Below, one piece after another: positions 37,069 through 49,523 of a stretch of 64,000 nt of DNA. The DNA is from Hirundichthys speculiger (taxonomy: Eukaryota; Chordata; Actinopteri; Beloniformes; Exocoetidae). The stretch's first letter is position 1. Every line of letters starts with the position of its first letter. The translations under genes and the position numbers were made by a program. The notes under the pieces are model-generated. The model had not been told where the DNA came from, did no database searches, and saw only the letters and a program-made list of their open reading frames with translations. The stretch is from the NCBI GenBank assembly GCA_018398805.1, contig JAGFBZ010002379.1, forward strand, positions 3,113,501 through 3,177,500, read 5' to 3'.

Positions 37069-39080
37069 AAATGAGGAGATCAATTCAAGAGAAACAAATG
37101 ACAGAAATAAAGTCTTACAAGTTTTGCTGAAGCGAAACTAAAAAAATATAAACGCCTGACACAGCAAAAAAAATGTGGTGCTTTTGAATGATTTTAACTG
37201 GAACTCTAACACCAACCCTGCTGCATTGACTCTACAGTGAGCATTCTTCATCACTCTACTGAAATGTGACTTGAATCACTCCATTTATAAAATCCCAGTG
37301 ACCCACAGTCTGAAGCCAGTCGCATAAAGCAAAGAATCCATTTAAGTGTTTGTGGACATGTGCGTGCGACTTGTAGTGTTACTACATTTCAAGCTGTCTG
37401 GGCCACATGCCGCTGGAAGACGTGAGGTCACACAATGGGAATCTGTGAGAGACTGGGTGATGGGAAGGGAGATTTAAAGAAAAAAAAAGAGGCTGGGATA
37501 GACTTTGTCAAATTATTCAAAATGCACAGAATAAGTCTTTAGTGTCTAAAAAGAAAAGCTTATATGCAACCTTTTCTCTTTTGATTTTCCCCCTTTAGTG
37601 GAAGCACATGAACATCTAGCTGTTCAGAAGTGACATGATTAATTCTGAAACCAGGCTAAGTTTATCCACACATATTACATATTTACACTGTTTTAAGTAA
37701 GTGGGTAATATCGCCTTTTGCAAAAAAATTGGGGATCAACTTTTAATTGCTTAACTGCACTTCTGGCAAAATTTAAGTGAACTACACCCAAAGAACCCCA
37801 CCCATACTTTGGCAGTAAACGATTGGGGTTGAGTCCAAACCACAAATCCCTCTGTTGCTTCAAAACCCTCGAAAAATTATGAACCCCCAACTTGTGCAAG
37901 TCTTGAGCGAAAACAAAGGGACGAGTCATGGAAGAGTAGAGAGGCGAGCTTCTTTAACCTCGACTGTCACTTCCCTGCTCCTGAAATTGCCTCTATTCCC
38001 TTCCCCTCTCATCCCTTCCCTTCCCAAAACCACAACCACATGAAAGGCCAACTGGGCTGGGTTCCCATACGGGGAGGAGACAGGGGTGTGCATGCGTGTG
38101 TTTAGACGCCTTAGCTGGTGGGGGGGGGGGCTCCCTCCGACCTAGTACCCCCGCCTTAAGAAGCTACACAGACAGCTGTCTTCTTGAACAGCCTCGCTCT
38201 CCATCCAACACACACAGAAAGCATGCACGCTCATTCCTGACCAATTAGGACACCTAGTTATGTCATTAGTGGCCGTTTACCATAAACCTCTGCTTTAACC
38301 CCGCTCTTTCCCCGTTTGACCTCTTCTCCATCGTCCATCTGCCTTGTTTCATTTAGTATGTAGGAGTCTTAAATCCACAGTAAATGACAGTTTCTTATTG
38401 CATGCACTGATGAAATACAGAAGCAACTTCAGATCCTTCTTTAATGAAAAATTCAACTGTAAAATAAACTGACTAATTCTCTCAAGCTGCCCCAGGTTAC
38501 AGGACCGTATTTTAAAAGGGATTTCTGTTTTTTTTTTTGTTTTGTTTTGAAGTGGGGCTGCGTGAAGCACTAATGAGTCGCTAGTCTACTACTTGCAGTA
38601 GACCGTGGCAGCAGCGCTGACAGTCTGGATCTTCAGGGAGGATTTCTGATGGGGAGCTAGTCTAATAAATGTCCAGGAAGGGTCGTAGAAGGGCGAGCTT
38701 TCATCATCTAAAACAGCTGAAACCTTATAAAATTAATAGCAGATTAGGGTTGGTGTCACTAGTTTCTCATGTGAAGAACCTCCAAGATGCTCTGCGTCTG
38801 CACACACAGCAGCTTGCCACCAACCAGGTGAGGCCATCAGGAGTTGAGTCAGATTTGTCAGCCATCCGACTGTGAGACATCACTTCTGCAAATTAAAAAA
38901 AATAAAAAATAAAAAAATGTGTAAAAATCCGTTTTTACCATCCAGGCTGTTCCAAAAGCATGCTTGTCTCGGATTGGATCTGAGGAAATGTTTGTGACTG
39001 CCAGTGGGACCATCATGGTGAACCAGTGTGCATGTCCACTGTGGAAGAGAGTCTGACTCCTCATAACACACCCTCACTTC
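37069..39080. other. Intron, no gene seen
   Basis: A G-run at 38118-38129 and a T-run near 38527-38540; no exon or transposon terminus recognised. Confidence 0.5.
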
Positions 39081-39232
39081 CATCCATCCATCCATCCATC
39101 CATCCATCCATCCATCCATCATCTATGCCCGTTTATTCCTCTGCAGGGTCACAGGGATCTGCTGGACCCTATCCCAGCTCTCTCTGGGCGAAAGGCAGAA
39201 GTAAACCCAGACAGGTCACCAGTCCATCGCAG
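39081..39232 (+). repeat. (CATC)10 microsatellite and partial dispersed fish repeat
   Basis: Ten CATC units at 39081-39120 run directly into TTCCTCTGCAGGGTCACAGG, CTATCCCAGCTCTC and GACAGGTCACCAGTCCATCG, the same dispersed family as at 8465-8757. Tetranucleotide runs at the edge of this repeat are common in fish; the (TGGA)n at 117-135 may be another such edge. Confidence 0.65.
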
Positions 39233-39312
39233 CAACCTCACTTCCAAAATCTTTAATCTTATTCTGACAATTTTTCATAATACAGTGCTCCTGATCGCCT
39301 GACAACACTTTA

Positions 39313-39859
39313 AGGGCCAATTCCAATTCCTCCCTTGACCCTCAATCTTAACCCTCACTCTTTGGCTCTCAATCTTGGCCCTCGAAAGTAAGCGTAAGGG
39401 CCATCTTGTGACTTAGAAATGGGACATCCCTTGAGTGCAGTTATGTCTTCAGACTGTTGAGGGCAGCCTTACGTAAAAGCTACGTCCAGTCTGTCAAGAA
39501 AACGATGACGACGAAGAAGTAGAAGAATAAGATCATATATATATGTATAACGAAGACAATGAGATGGTTTCGTAATATTTATATCTTTATTAACTACGAA
39601 AATACTTACATTCATAGCTAGTTTTTTTCGGTGCCATCCTTTTCAAAGATGTCTTGGCGAAAATACGCAATGCCCTCTGGGTAGCCCTTACTTCCAAGGG
39701 TGGTGCTGAAGAATCTCAATATTGAGACCGACACAGCCCTCAAACTTGTCCCTCAATTTGACGTTCTAAGAATCAGGACAACACTTGCACTTCACGGGAG
39801 CGCGCATTTTTGCAATTGAGGGCTGAGATTGAGGGTTAAGGGAGGAATTGAAATCACTC
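39313..39859. mobile_element. 547-bp Harbinger-like non-autonomous element
   Basis: The left end AGGGCCAATTCCAATTCCTC pairs with the right end, whose reverse complement is GAGTGATTTCAATTCCTCCC; the match continues inward through CTTGACCCTCAATCTTAACC against CTTAACCCTCAATCTCAGCC. TTA flanks both sides (39310-39312, 39860-39862), the three-base target usual for PIF/Harbinger. No transposase is present. Confidence 0.78.
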
Positions 39860-39862
39860 TTA

Positions 39863-42800
39863 GTCTTGTCACAGAGATTGTCAAACAACGTCATAACAAC
39901 AGCTACCTCGTTCTGTCATCCACCTTCACTCGTTCATGCTCACCTCACAGTGGTAGCCCAACAACGCCGAGTCAGCATGTGTTTTCTAACAGCAGGATTT
40001 GCGTAATAAGAGGATAGACAACATAATCAGTGTCTGCAGTGCCATGTCCCGCCGTGCCAGGCCCCCTCAAGTCAATTTGGACCACTGGCTATGTTTATTC
40101 TTTTCTCCAGGCTGCAACAACATTTAGACCCACAATGACTCCTGTCAACCTAACAAACAGCCAAGCAGGGCCCACTGAAGGCTCAACAATCCCACCCTGA
40201 GTGACCAGTGAGAAGGGGGCTTCTATCTAACATGATAACCATCGGAGCTTCTGCTCTGTTTTGTGATGTGATTTGCACACAGTCTCTGCATACTAGTGTC
40301 ACAGCTGGCTGCACATCGAGTCCAGCGTAATTAGTGCAAATTTCAAGATGGCTCACTTTGTTTGGAAAAAAAAAATGAGGATTTTTAAACCTTCCCATGT
40401 GAGTTATTCATCTGAGAAAGTCAAATTTGTCGGGTAGTTTTTTTTTTAAGAGAGACGCTAATTTGTTGTCCTGACTTTCTGTACATGAGCTAACAGCAAC
40501 TCGTGCAAATTAAACAGAACATCAAAGTAAATTACAAGCTTTGGCAAATGAAAACCTCTGTGCTGTCAACATGGCATCAAGTGTGTGATTACAACATAAC
40601 AGCATGTACTTTACATATAAGGTGACACATTATGGGAAATCTGCGTAACTATGACTAGTGCAAAATCAAATCATTTTTGGGACTTAGCATTTACCTACCT
40701 GTCATTGTCTATCAAGCTAAAAACTATCATCTATTGGTACTTCTCTACTTTTTATATCACTGTTGCTTCTATAACAAATCTTGTAAAAGATGGAGTTACT
40801 GTCTAAAGTACTTTTTTTCTCATCTTTTTTCCAGCAAACTTCAGAGCTTATTCCCTCATATCCTCTGCCCCTGTGCTGAGGTTGCCTCTCTGTCTACTGA
40901 GCCCCTGAGCTGGGAACATAGCAGAATGGTCAGCATGCAGAAGGAGCTCCAGACTGGCCAATAATGCCCGTTTGTGTGACTGTGCGTGTGTTGCTGTGCA
41001 GGTCTGCCAAAGGGAATAAGCATGTATTTTTGTCTCTGTTGTGTGTTCCCTTGTCTAACCTGAAGTATCGGAGGATCAAGGGACGGAAGGGGAGATGCGC
41101 TTTTGTACCACAGTTTGGACCGACTGGTTTGGTAGTTGAATCAAACAAAGAGGCGGATGTCACAGTAAAACGTGTGTCTGTCTGTTTCTGTATGAGAACG
41201 ACAAAGAACTCATCTGCACACGTTCCAGATTACAGTTGAAATCATTATTTCATCTGCAGTGAAGGTTGGGCCTGGGATATGTTTCACTGTTTTTATTTAT
41301 ATGTGAGAACAGGCTGAGCAGAAAGAGAGAGAGAGAGAAAAAAAAGAGTGAACAGGGGTATATAGCAGACAAAACAGCAAAATGGGTCAGAACATAGCAG
41401 GAATCTAAACAAAGACCAGATTTATATATGAATGATTGATAAAAGAGAAAGATTGATGGATTTCCCTTTTCCTTCCAGCCCTAGGGGATCTGACATTTCC
41501 ATCCAGACCACTCATCAGTGCCTCAGTTTTCCCACAACAAAGACCCTCAGTCTCATCTCTAGACTCCCAGGGTCTCAGGGGCCCAGAAGAGTATTCCTAA
41601 GGCCAAGAGATCTCGCCGGGCTCATTAACCTGCCTCACTACCCCAACTTTACTCGGGACCTTTGCACCTCTCAACCAAGTTTTCCCAATGGACCGTGGGG
41701 GTCGAAGGTGGAGTGGGGTAAGACTGACGCCCATACAGCAGGAGATGCAGCTGATTGGGTGAATTCAGTTCAATTCTGGCAGACACTATGGGAGCACACT
41801 GGTGGGGTTGAGAGTGTTTTACTGGAGGGGGTTTCTTTGATGTGGGGCTGCCTTGTTAGCTGCTGTTGGCCCCACTCCATCGCTCAGGCTGATGGATCAA
41901 ACAGTGGGAGAGATGTTTGTGCGCTGATGTGTGTTTGTGTAAGAAACCAAGTTTAAGGAGGAGACAGAAAGGCACAGAGAAAGTTTATGAAAAGGTAATG
42001 GGGGTGTTGGGAATGGTCTGAATCATCTGACACATACTATCTAACGCAGGATCATCTGCCACTGGATTTTCTCAGAACTATTGAATTAATTAAGTGACTT
42101 AATTATTCCATCTCAACTTTAAAAAAAAATAAAAGACATGCATATACATTTTCATTTCCTTTTCAATGAGAAGGGTTAAGGTTAAGGTTAGCACAAGAAA
42201 CATAACTGATCAAATGAAGCAAAAACAGAAAAGAGGTGGTATAAGATTTCATTTTCATCAACTTAACTACAAACTGTTACAGTAGAATCGGTGCAACATG
42301 AAACATATATACCAAGGAAACGGGTACAAACTGCTTTGAGCAAGGAAGCAAATCCTTCACAAACAGCAGTGTCACTCTAACAGGAGTGAAATTTCTCTGT
42401 ATCGATTTCAGCCCAGATGACACAACTGACAGGTGCATAATAATAGTTACCTGATACACTGAGTTATGTCCTGCAGCCAGGATCAGCCAGGTCAGATGCT
42501 TTTCAGCAGCGATGTTTCCTGGCGGCTAATTTCCAAGTTTAATAACCTATGAAGACATGTTGCAGATATGTGACAACTGGGTTGCCAGAAAGACGGTATC
42601 TGATGTTGGAAAGACCTAAAACACCCCTCTTGTACATCACTGAAGATGTCCTAGAGAACCTCCACTGTACAGCCCATTACAGGGGAACCTGAAACCTTTT
42701 CTTTCAAATAAAATGTGACTGTAGAAAACACCTAATGATAATAGCTTCTTTCACTCAGCCTCACACTCGGTTTCGTCCCACATAGAGCTGAATCAGTAGC

Positions 42801-43600
42801 TGGCAGCAGCCTCAAGGTTTTACATTTGAGATTCAAAGCCTTTCTCGTGATCAACAACAGTTGTTCAAATAACTCTGGGAAATACACACCTCTGAACCAG
42901 CAGTCAGTTTTGTGTTAGGAATGTTTTCACTCGCTGCAAAATCCCATCTGAACTCGCAGATCAACACAAGAAAACTCACACCAACCACGGCAACAGTTGA
43001 ATGCCAGTGCAGCCACAATATATTCTCAGAGGATTTCATTTGAATAATAAAGGAAGCTCAAATGACAACATTTAACTCAGTTTAAAGTATCATGTAATTA
43101 CTGATACCCATAATTGCATGTCTTCACAACCACATTTCCTATAAACCAACAGGTAAGACGATTGCAGACACACACACACGGGTTGATTTATATCATCTTT
43201 TGCCATCTCAGCTTCACATTTTCCTGCTGTCTACATTGCTGGACAACTACATGAAAGGGCATGCAGACTCCAGCTGACTTTAAGGAGATTAACCATTCTG
43301 TTGGCGTATAAAATAATATGCCTCATAATCCCCATCACTGACTATGAAAATCCAGTCTTGTTGTGTGGCATGGGAGGGCCTCTCTCAATGTAATCTTTTG
43401 TTCTTTTGAAGACACACACACACACACACACACCCCTGTATATATGTGGAATTAAAAAAAAAAAGATTGTTTTGTGGATGTATACCTGTCAATTGAACCT
43501 TTGCACAATTCTACAGGTGATGCACACCGATAAGAACAGAACATTTTATGCACTTGCTTGCTTTATGTTCTTACTGCCACATATTCAGTTGCGGAGGGGT
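39863..43600. other. Intron, no gene seen
   Basis: Contains (AG)n at about 41322-41338, a short GGTTAA triplet repeat at 42175-42191 and (CA)n at 43411-43433. A 174-codon frame at 41432-41956 in GC-richer sequence shows no recognised domain. Confidence 0.5.
43411..43433. repeat. (CA)n microsatellite
   Basis: About 11 CA units. Confidence 0.9.
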
Positions 43601-43620
43601 TGACTTGCTGCTGGCTTGCT

Positions 43621-43650
43621 CACGTTAGCTCATGTTAGCTCACGTTAGCC
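43621..43650. repeat. Three-copy 10-bp tandem repeat
   Basis: CACGTTAGCT, CATGTTAGCT and CACGTTAGCC lie head to tail. They may belong to the element whose right end is at 44264. Confidence 0.8.
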
Positions 43651-44129
43651 GATTTCAAAACTCCATGGAAGCGACGGTTATGTTTCAGGTGGCTTATCGG
43701 GTTTGACGTATTAAAGCTAGTGCTATCTTTCCCTCCTTCACTCCTTCACTGGTAACAAATAACCAGCGAACTATCTTACTCTGAAAATTTAACGAAGTTC
43801 TACACCATCGCCGCCATGTTTGTTTGTTTTTATCAGCGCACTGTTCTGTAATGCTGCATTTAAGGTGTAACGTAAATTCCTCCGTTCCCTCGTTTGCTAG
43901 TCGTTCTTTCAGCCTTATCTATTTTTTCTATTTTGTATGTGTAACATGTGGGAAAATACTGTGAATATCAATTAAAGTCAGCAACTACTAAAATTATGAC
44001 CAAGTTAACAAGTTGTTTTCTGGCATGAGGTGGTATTCTTGATTTTTCTGACTGAGAAATCGTTTTTCTGATTATGCCGACGTCACTTGAACATAACATT
44101 CACTGCTGGTCGCTCAGAGGGAGCGAGGC

Positions 44130-44264
44130 ACTGCCGTGTTGACAAAAATATATATGTTATCGGGGCTATTCGTCATGATATCGGACCTATCGGGATGACG
44201 TCATAATTTCCTGTTATTGGCCCGATAGTTATCGGGTCGATAATTATTGTGCACCCCTAGTTCT
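44130..44264. mobile_element. Right end of a hAT-like element
   Basis: The segment holds repeated ATCGGG/CCGATA motifs and ends ATTATTGTGCACCCCTA; reversed, TAGGGGTGCACAATAATT is a typical hAT-like terminus in fish. I could not find the matching left terminus, so the left limit is unknown; sequence back to about 43600 may belong to it. Confidence 0.5.
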
Positions 44265-44453
44265 AACTCTTTGTCACATGCTTTAAATAGGGAGTAAGTA
44301 AGTAACTGAGTAATTGCTATATGCCTAATTAACACATCGACTGAAGCTATTCCTCAAATGCTATGTAGATTTATTTAGACGTCAACATCAGAACACTTCA
44401 GTGGTGTTTGATAATATTCACTCATCACATGTTTGTCTTGCATGAATAAAAAC

Positions 44454-44844
44454 TAGGGCTGCTCCACCATGAAAAAAAGGAACAACATAATCACGATAAT
44501 TTTGGTCAAAATTGTAACTGATTAGAACTTAAAACAATTATCTACTGAGTTTTGAAGTATGTTACATTTAACAAACTTTGTTTCCACTGCAAGCTTAACT
44601 TGGATTAATTTCAGACCAAGTAAAAAATGATTCAGGTCAACAGAGAAAATCTCTTAAAGCTCAAAATCTCTTAAATGTTTTTGGCCAGAAATACCAGTGG
44701 GACCAAGACATTACTGGAGAGTTTCTCACCCATGACCTGAAGTTGGACAATAATTGGTTTTTCCTCAACTACATGACTCCATTTGTAATTGTTGGGAGCC
44801 AAACTTTTAATCAAGGTCAAAATTTGATTAACTACACAGTCCTA
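44454..44844. mobile_element. 391-bp hAT-like non-autonomous element
   Basis: Starts TAGGGCTGCTCC and ends ACACAGTCCTA, whose reverse complement is TAGGACTGTGT. Both ends carry TTGGTCAAAATTG-like or AAGGTCAAAATTTGATTA sub-terminal sequence. Flanks ATAAAAAC (44446-44453) and ACAAAAAC (44845-44852) agree at seven of eight positions. No coding capacity. Confidence 0.65.
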
Positions 44845-45477
44845 ACAAAAACACATTTTTAAAATTAGAACTCTCCACAATCACAGAATCTATAGGAGCT
44901 CAGACTTTGTTTTACTACAATTAGATGGTCCATCCAGATATAACAAGAGACAAAGATGCTTATATGACTTTCTATTGAAGCAGGTGACATGAAGCAGAAG
45001 GACGGTTGAGGAGTCGGGTCCAATGCGCGTCCAAAAGCTTAGCTCGCTTTTAGAACATGTCAGATATGTCCCTGCCTGCAAAGGAAAACTGTAGTTATAT
45101 AGATTTTGCTGCAGTTGATTTCAAAACAGTACAAAAATGTTGCATTTAATGTGATAACAGAACACTGGGTGCTCTATGGTTATTTCAAGTTGTTTTTGTT
45201 TTGTTGTTTTCTCCCTTGTCTTTTTAGCCAGGCTACTTTAGTCCACAATGTCCCATAATGTCCCACAATGCTTTGTGGGAAAGTGCCAGTGGCTCAGGGT
45301 GGGGTTGAGGAACATGATAATCATCTCGTCATCCCTTTTTGATCCTGTCACACACTGCATCACTATCGAATCCATTTATAAAAAAAAAACTGAATGCACC
45401 TGAATCCCTTTTCACTAATGTCAAGATTCTTCATTGACAACTTAATACAGATAATAAGTACAACTAAAATTTTAAGA

Positions 45478-47800
45478 TTAAAGCTGCAAGCAGCATTTAT
45501 TGGGCCCTCACACCCATCACCAGCCCAGAGATAATTCTTATCACTTATAAAATGGAAAGGATAAAGTTGCTGCCCAGCTTGAATCCAGAGGTATGAAAAC
45601 AAAAATCGGGTCCAGAATCTACTCAGAGCTGAGTTCTAACCTGCCACATCAAGGCTGTAACTAGCACAGCTTTTTATCATCTCAAACAAATATAAAGAGT
45701 CAGAGATCTGATATCCAGAGCAGATTTACAGAAACTCAACCAGCCTTCATCTCCAGCAGACTTGACTACCATAACGGTCTTGCCTGATTAGACAGCTTCA
45801 ATTCATCATGAACACTGTTGCCAGAGTTCTTAACACAAACAGGAAAACTGAGCACATTACTGCTGCTATGAGATCCTTTCACTGGTTACCATTTGCCTGC
45901 AGAATAGGCTTTAAATGATAATCTCCTCCCAGGGACCAATGTGTGATTTTAATTGATTTGACTGACCAAATTTTTTTAAATTTTTGTGTGGCAGAACCAC
46001 CCAAATCCTGTTTCACAGTGAAAATTGCAGGCGCTGTCGGATGTCTATCCACAAAACTGATGAAGCACTGAAAAAATACACTACATAATGTAACCAAAAG
46101 TCTCCTCAAATGTACAAATTTTGGGACAAACTGGACAACATATATGGAAGTTAGAACAACCTTTTCTGAACACACAGAGATATCGATTTTTGCTGCAGTG
46201 ACGCCCGTTGACAGACATCTTATAGTTATAGACAGTTTATCTGTAAGTCATCTTTATTATCTTTATTACTGATTGACCAAGTCTGTGTTGCCACTGCAAA
46301 TCTCAGCTGTTTATGAACAGCAAAACCTTGCATAGTGGTTAAACAAAAATAATCAAAATTCAACAATTAACACAACATTTTTGAAAAAAGAATTAGTAAT
46401 CATGCTGATATATAAAGTATATTTCTGCTAAGTTTGGTGACTCTAATCTAAAAATTAGGTGTCATAAAAAATATGCTTAGTGTACAAAGTTAGAAAATGT
46501 CACTGTACATGCACCATTTGACCAATCTCAGATCATTCGCTGCTGCCAGAGTCCTAACAAGGATCAGGAAACCTGAGCAACATTAAAACTGTTCTTAAAT
46601 CTTTTCACTGGCTACCAGTTACCAGCAAAATATGCTTTAAATGATAATCTCCTCCCGGGGGAACAATGAGTGATTCTTAATCAATCTCATAGGATAACCC
46701 CCTCTTTTCCACAGAAATTCATCACAAAAAAAAAATATGTTAAATTAGATTATATTAGATTAGATGTACTTTATTCATCCCCCAAGGGGGAAATTCAATT
46801 CACATCAATTCATACGTGAATATGTTTTGACAATGATCTGGCAATTTAGTGCAATTTAGAACAAGTGCAGTTTTAGGAATCGGCTCCCTGTTCAATAGAT
46901 GTTATCTGTGAGCGTATATGCAATGGTGTACCTGTGTACCTGTGACGTACATGCAACGGTTATTTCTTACTTGCATCTTCGTATTCATAATGAAGAAAGA
47001 GCATCTTAAAATAGTACTTTGTATTCATAAACTTTTAACTTGTAACTATTTGAATTGTATTCTCACAGAAAAAAAACACAAATTAAATGTTTTACATATG
47101 ATTTTATATGAAAATTAATTTCTGCTGTCAATAGATGGTGCCAAAGACTTTTCTAAAACAGTTAGACCTGAAAGCTGTTCTCAAGCGTTTGCAAAAACAA
47201 ATAATCAAAATTCAAAAATTAATTGAAAAATTCTGAATAAACTCATGAGTCATGCTGACATATACAGCTATATTACTGTTAAGTTTAAATTAGGTATCAT
47301 AAAAATTATATGTTTAGTGTCCAAAGTTTAAAAAAAGTCACTATATGTATACCACTAGTCTGATCTGAATCAAATGGACAGGAAATATGTACCTGAGGAT
47401 GGACAATGTTTGTGGTGGGTTTGAACTTGATTGGACAAAGAATGCCGGAAATATGATCATTCGTTATGATTTCATATTTTGAAAAATATAGAGTGGTGGG
47501 CTTCTGAAAAGACTATATGTTGCAATGTATAAAATATTTGTTTTGGTGATAGGCATGTGATCCTTCGGCCTCACCTCCTTTAGAGAAATGGGTGATTTTT
47601 CATGATTTGTTTTCATTTGTGTGTGACAAAACCATTCACTTCCTGTTTCACGGTGAATAACGCTGGCATTGTTGAAGGTCCAAACAATGCCAAACAATAT
47701 AAATATCCATCTCACTGCCAGGATGAAATTTACATTTTAGCCATCTCTTTTCTTTTAATTACTTTTGTAGCAAAAGAGAACAAGTCATTTGCTTTAGTCT
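45478..47800 (+). repeat. Old mosaic of L2 LINE remnants and repeated modules
   Basis: The block opens with AAAGCTGCAAGCAGCATTTA and GGGCCCTCACACC, a head seen in dispersed fish repeats. Two parallel copies of an L2 reverse-transcriptase tail follow, at about 45740-45960 and 46540-46690; both read roughly ARVLTR..GK or RKPEH, SFHWLP and then share TTTAAATGATAATCTCCTCC. A second module (AACAAAAATAATCAAAATTC onward) occurs at about 46343-46530 and again at about 47195-47350. A third (GTGTGGCAGAACCACCCAAA and TCCTGTTTCACAGTG) near 45985-46025 recurs near 47620-47655. Order and similarity suggest serial duplication or several insertions of the same composite. No intact ORF remains. Confidence 0.6.
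46745..46800 (+). repeat. Retroposon 3' tail (TTTATTCATCCCCCAAGGG type)
   Basis: TAGATTAGAT followed by a TACTTTATTCATCCCCCAAG block and GGGGAAATTCAATTCA is a common 3' end of fish retroposons. The same kind of tail is at 8388-8436. Only the last 50 bases or so are present, so the source family is not named. Confidence 0.5.
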
Positions 47801-49492
47801 GTGAAGATGTTTAATGACACTAATAAACAGCAGCGGTAGATCATTTTGAGACTTAATGAAGTATCAGAGTTAACAATGCACAGGATGATATCCTATCCCA
47901 CTTGTTAAAGTATGCCCATGTCCTGTCACTGTGTATTGTGTTTACCAAGAGTCAAGAGAGTTATTGAGCATAAACATATGAAACATAATGAAAAGCATAT
48001 TTATGATCTCACAACTTCACTTCTTGGCTGTAACACTGTTGTTGAAGTGTGTTTCTAACAGTAATGCTGTGATTCATTGTGGCCAGATGTGTGCATATGC
48101 TGAAACAAGTCAAAATAAATAAATTATTGATCTTGGGTAATATTCATCAATAATTTTTTTTTTTTTTAAAAGACTCAGACATCTGCAAGACTGTTTATGT
48201 TAATGCATGGATTCAGTATTATTTAGAGGAGATTCAAACTCTTGGAAGTATCCACCCAGACTAGAGCAGAAGAGAAAAGTGTGTTGTGAGTTGAAAAAAT
48301 TAAAATTAAAAGATAGCAATTAATAGGATAACAACACTCTTGGATAAAACATATGTAGGCAATGTACAACAAAAAACAGAAACACGGCATCTACAAAGCC
48401 GACTTTGTATCGCACAAAATACAGATGGATGGAAGCTTTGAAGGACATGAGTGAGTTGAGCACAGATGCACACTCATCCACAAAAACACTCACAATGAGG
48501 TCTCTGTAGATAAGGCAGACAGCTAGAGCTGCTACAGAGGAAAATTCAGTAGTCATTCCAGCAGGCGGTATGTCATATTTCATATATGGACACGTCATTA
48601 AGTATTGAGGGGAGACAGGAGAAGTGAGGGTCCGCTTCAGTCAGACAAAAAGCCAAAAACATTAAATGTGGTCCCATTACAGTGAGACATTAATAAAAAA
48701 ATTAGCAGAATAACTAAAGCAACTCAAATTCTGAGTGGTTGTGAGTGTGTCTGTATACATGTTTCTTGTCAAAGAGTTTGACTGCCGGCTGGAATATCAG
48801 ACACAGATGAAGCAGAGAGGGAGGACAATTCGTCTTTTATTTCAGATCACATACATCTTAGCTACTCCAAAGCAGACGCAAAGTTAAACAGGTCAGATGA
48901 ATTATGTAGTTGGTGAAATCGAGCCAATAAAAACTGTTTAGGTTGTGATGACTTGAGACTAAATTTATTCTAAATGAGACAAAGTCCAGATTTCTGGATA
49001 GTTCTAGCAGATTTCAGCTTTATTGCCATTCATTGTCCACTGAGAGACAAGAAATGTGCTATTTCACCAAATTAAATGTTGAGCCATGTCAGTACCCACC
49101 ACAGTTCAGTCAACCTCTTTCTCAGTTTTTTTTTTTCTTCTCCACTTCGTTCTGTCCTGGTACAAGTCTCGCGAAAAAAATGAATAAAAAATTCCAAACA
49201 TAAACTTGAATCTGAATGTAAATATTCAACCAGCACAGCTGTGGCTGCATGCAAACGTTTAAAAATGTCGCACAAAAGTGCAACCAAGGAAAACAATAGA
49301 ATCCCTCATGGAAGTTGTACAGCATGGATGGGGCATGTATATAAACACAAAGATCCACATGATGACAATGTCTATGTCTGCTAGGAGGAGCTGAAGACTA
49401 TAGATTGTAATCTCATTCTTGGAGACAAACAGACAGAGGGCAGGGTGGTGGCCAACACAGGAAGTCAACTTTTATTCTGTTTTTTTTTTTTT

Positions 49493-49523
<31 letters not shown>

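Noticed and set aside
41432..41956. 174-codon open frame in GC-richer sequence
   Set aside because: No recognisable domain or start context; GC-rich patches keep frames open by chance. A conserved non-coding block remains possible.
42175..42191. GGTTAA repeats resembling telomere sequence
   Set aside because: Only three units and the wrong hexamer (TTAGGG expected).
45262..45290. Hairpin TCCCACAA...TTGTGGGA
   Set aside because: An 8-bp stem in a short local duplication; too small to support a function.
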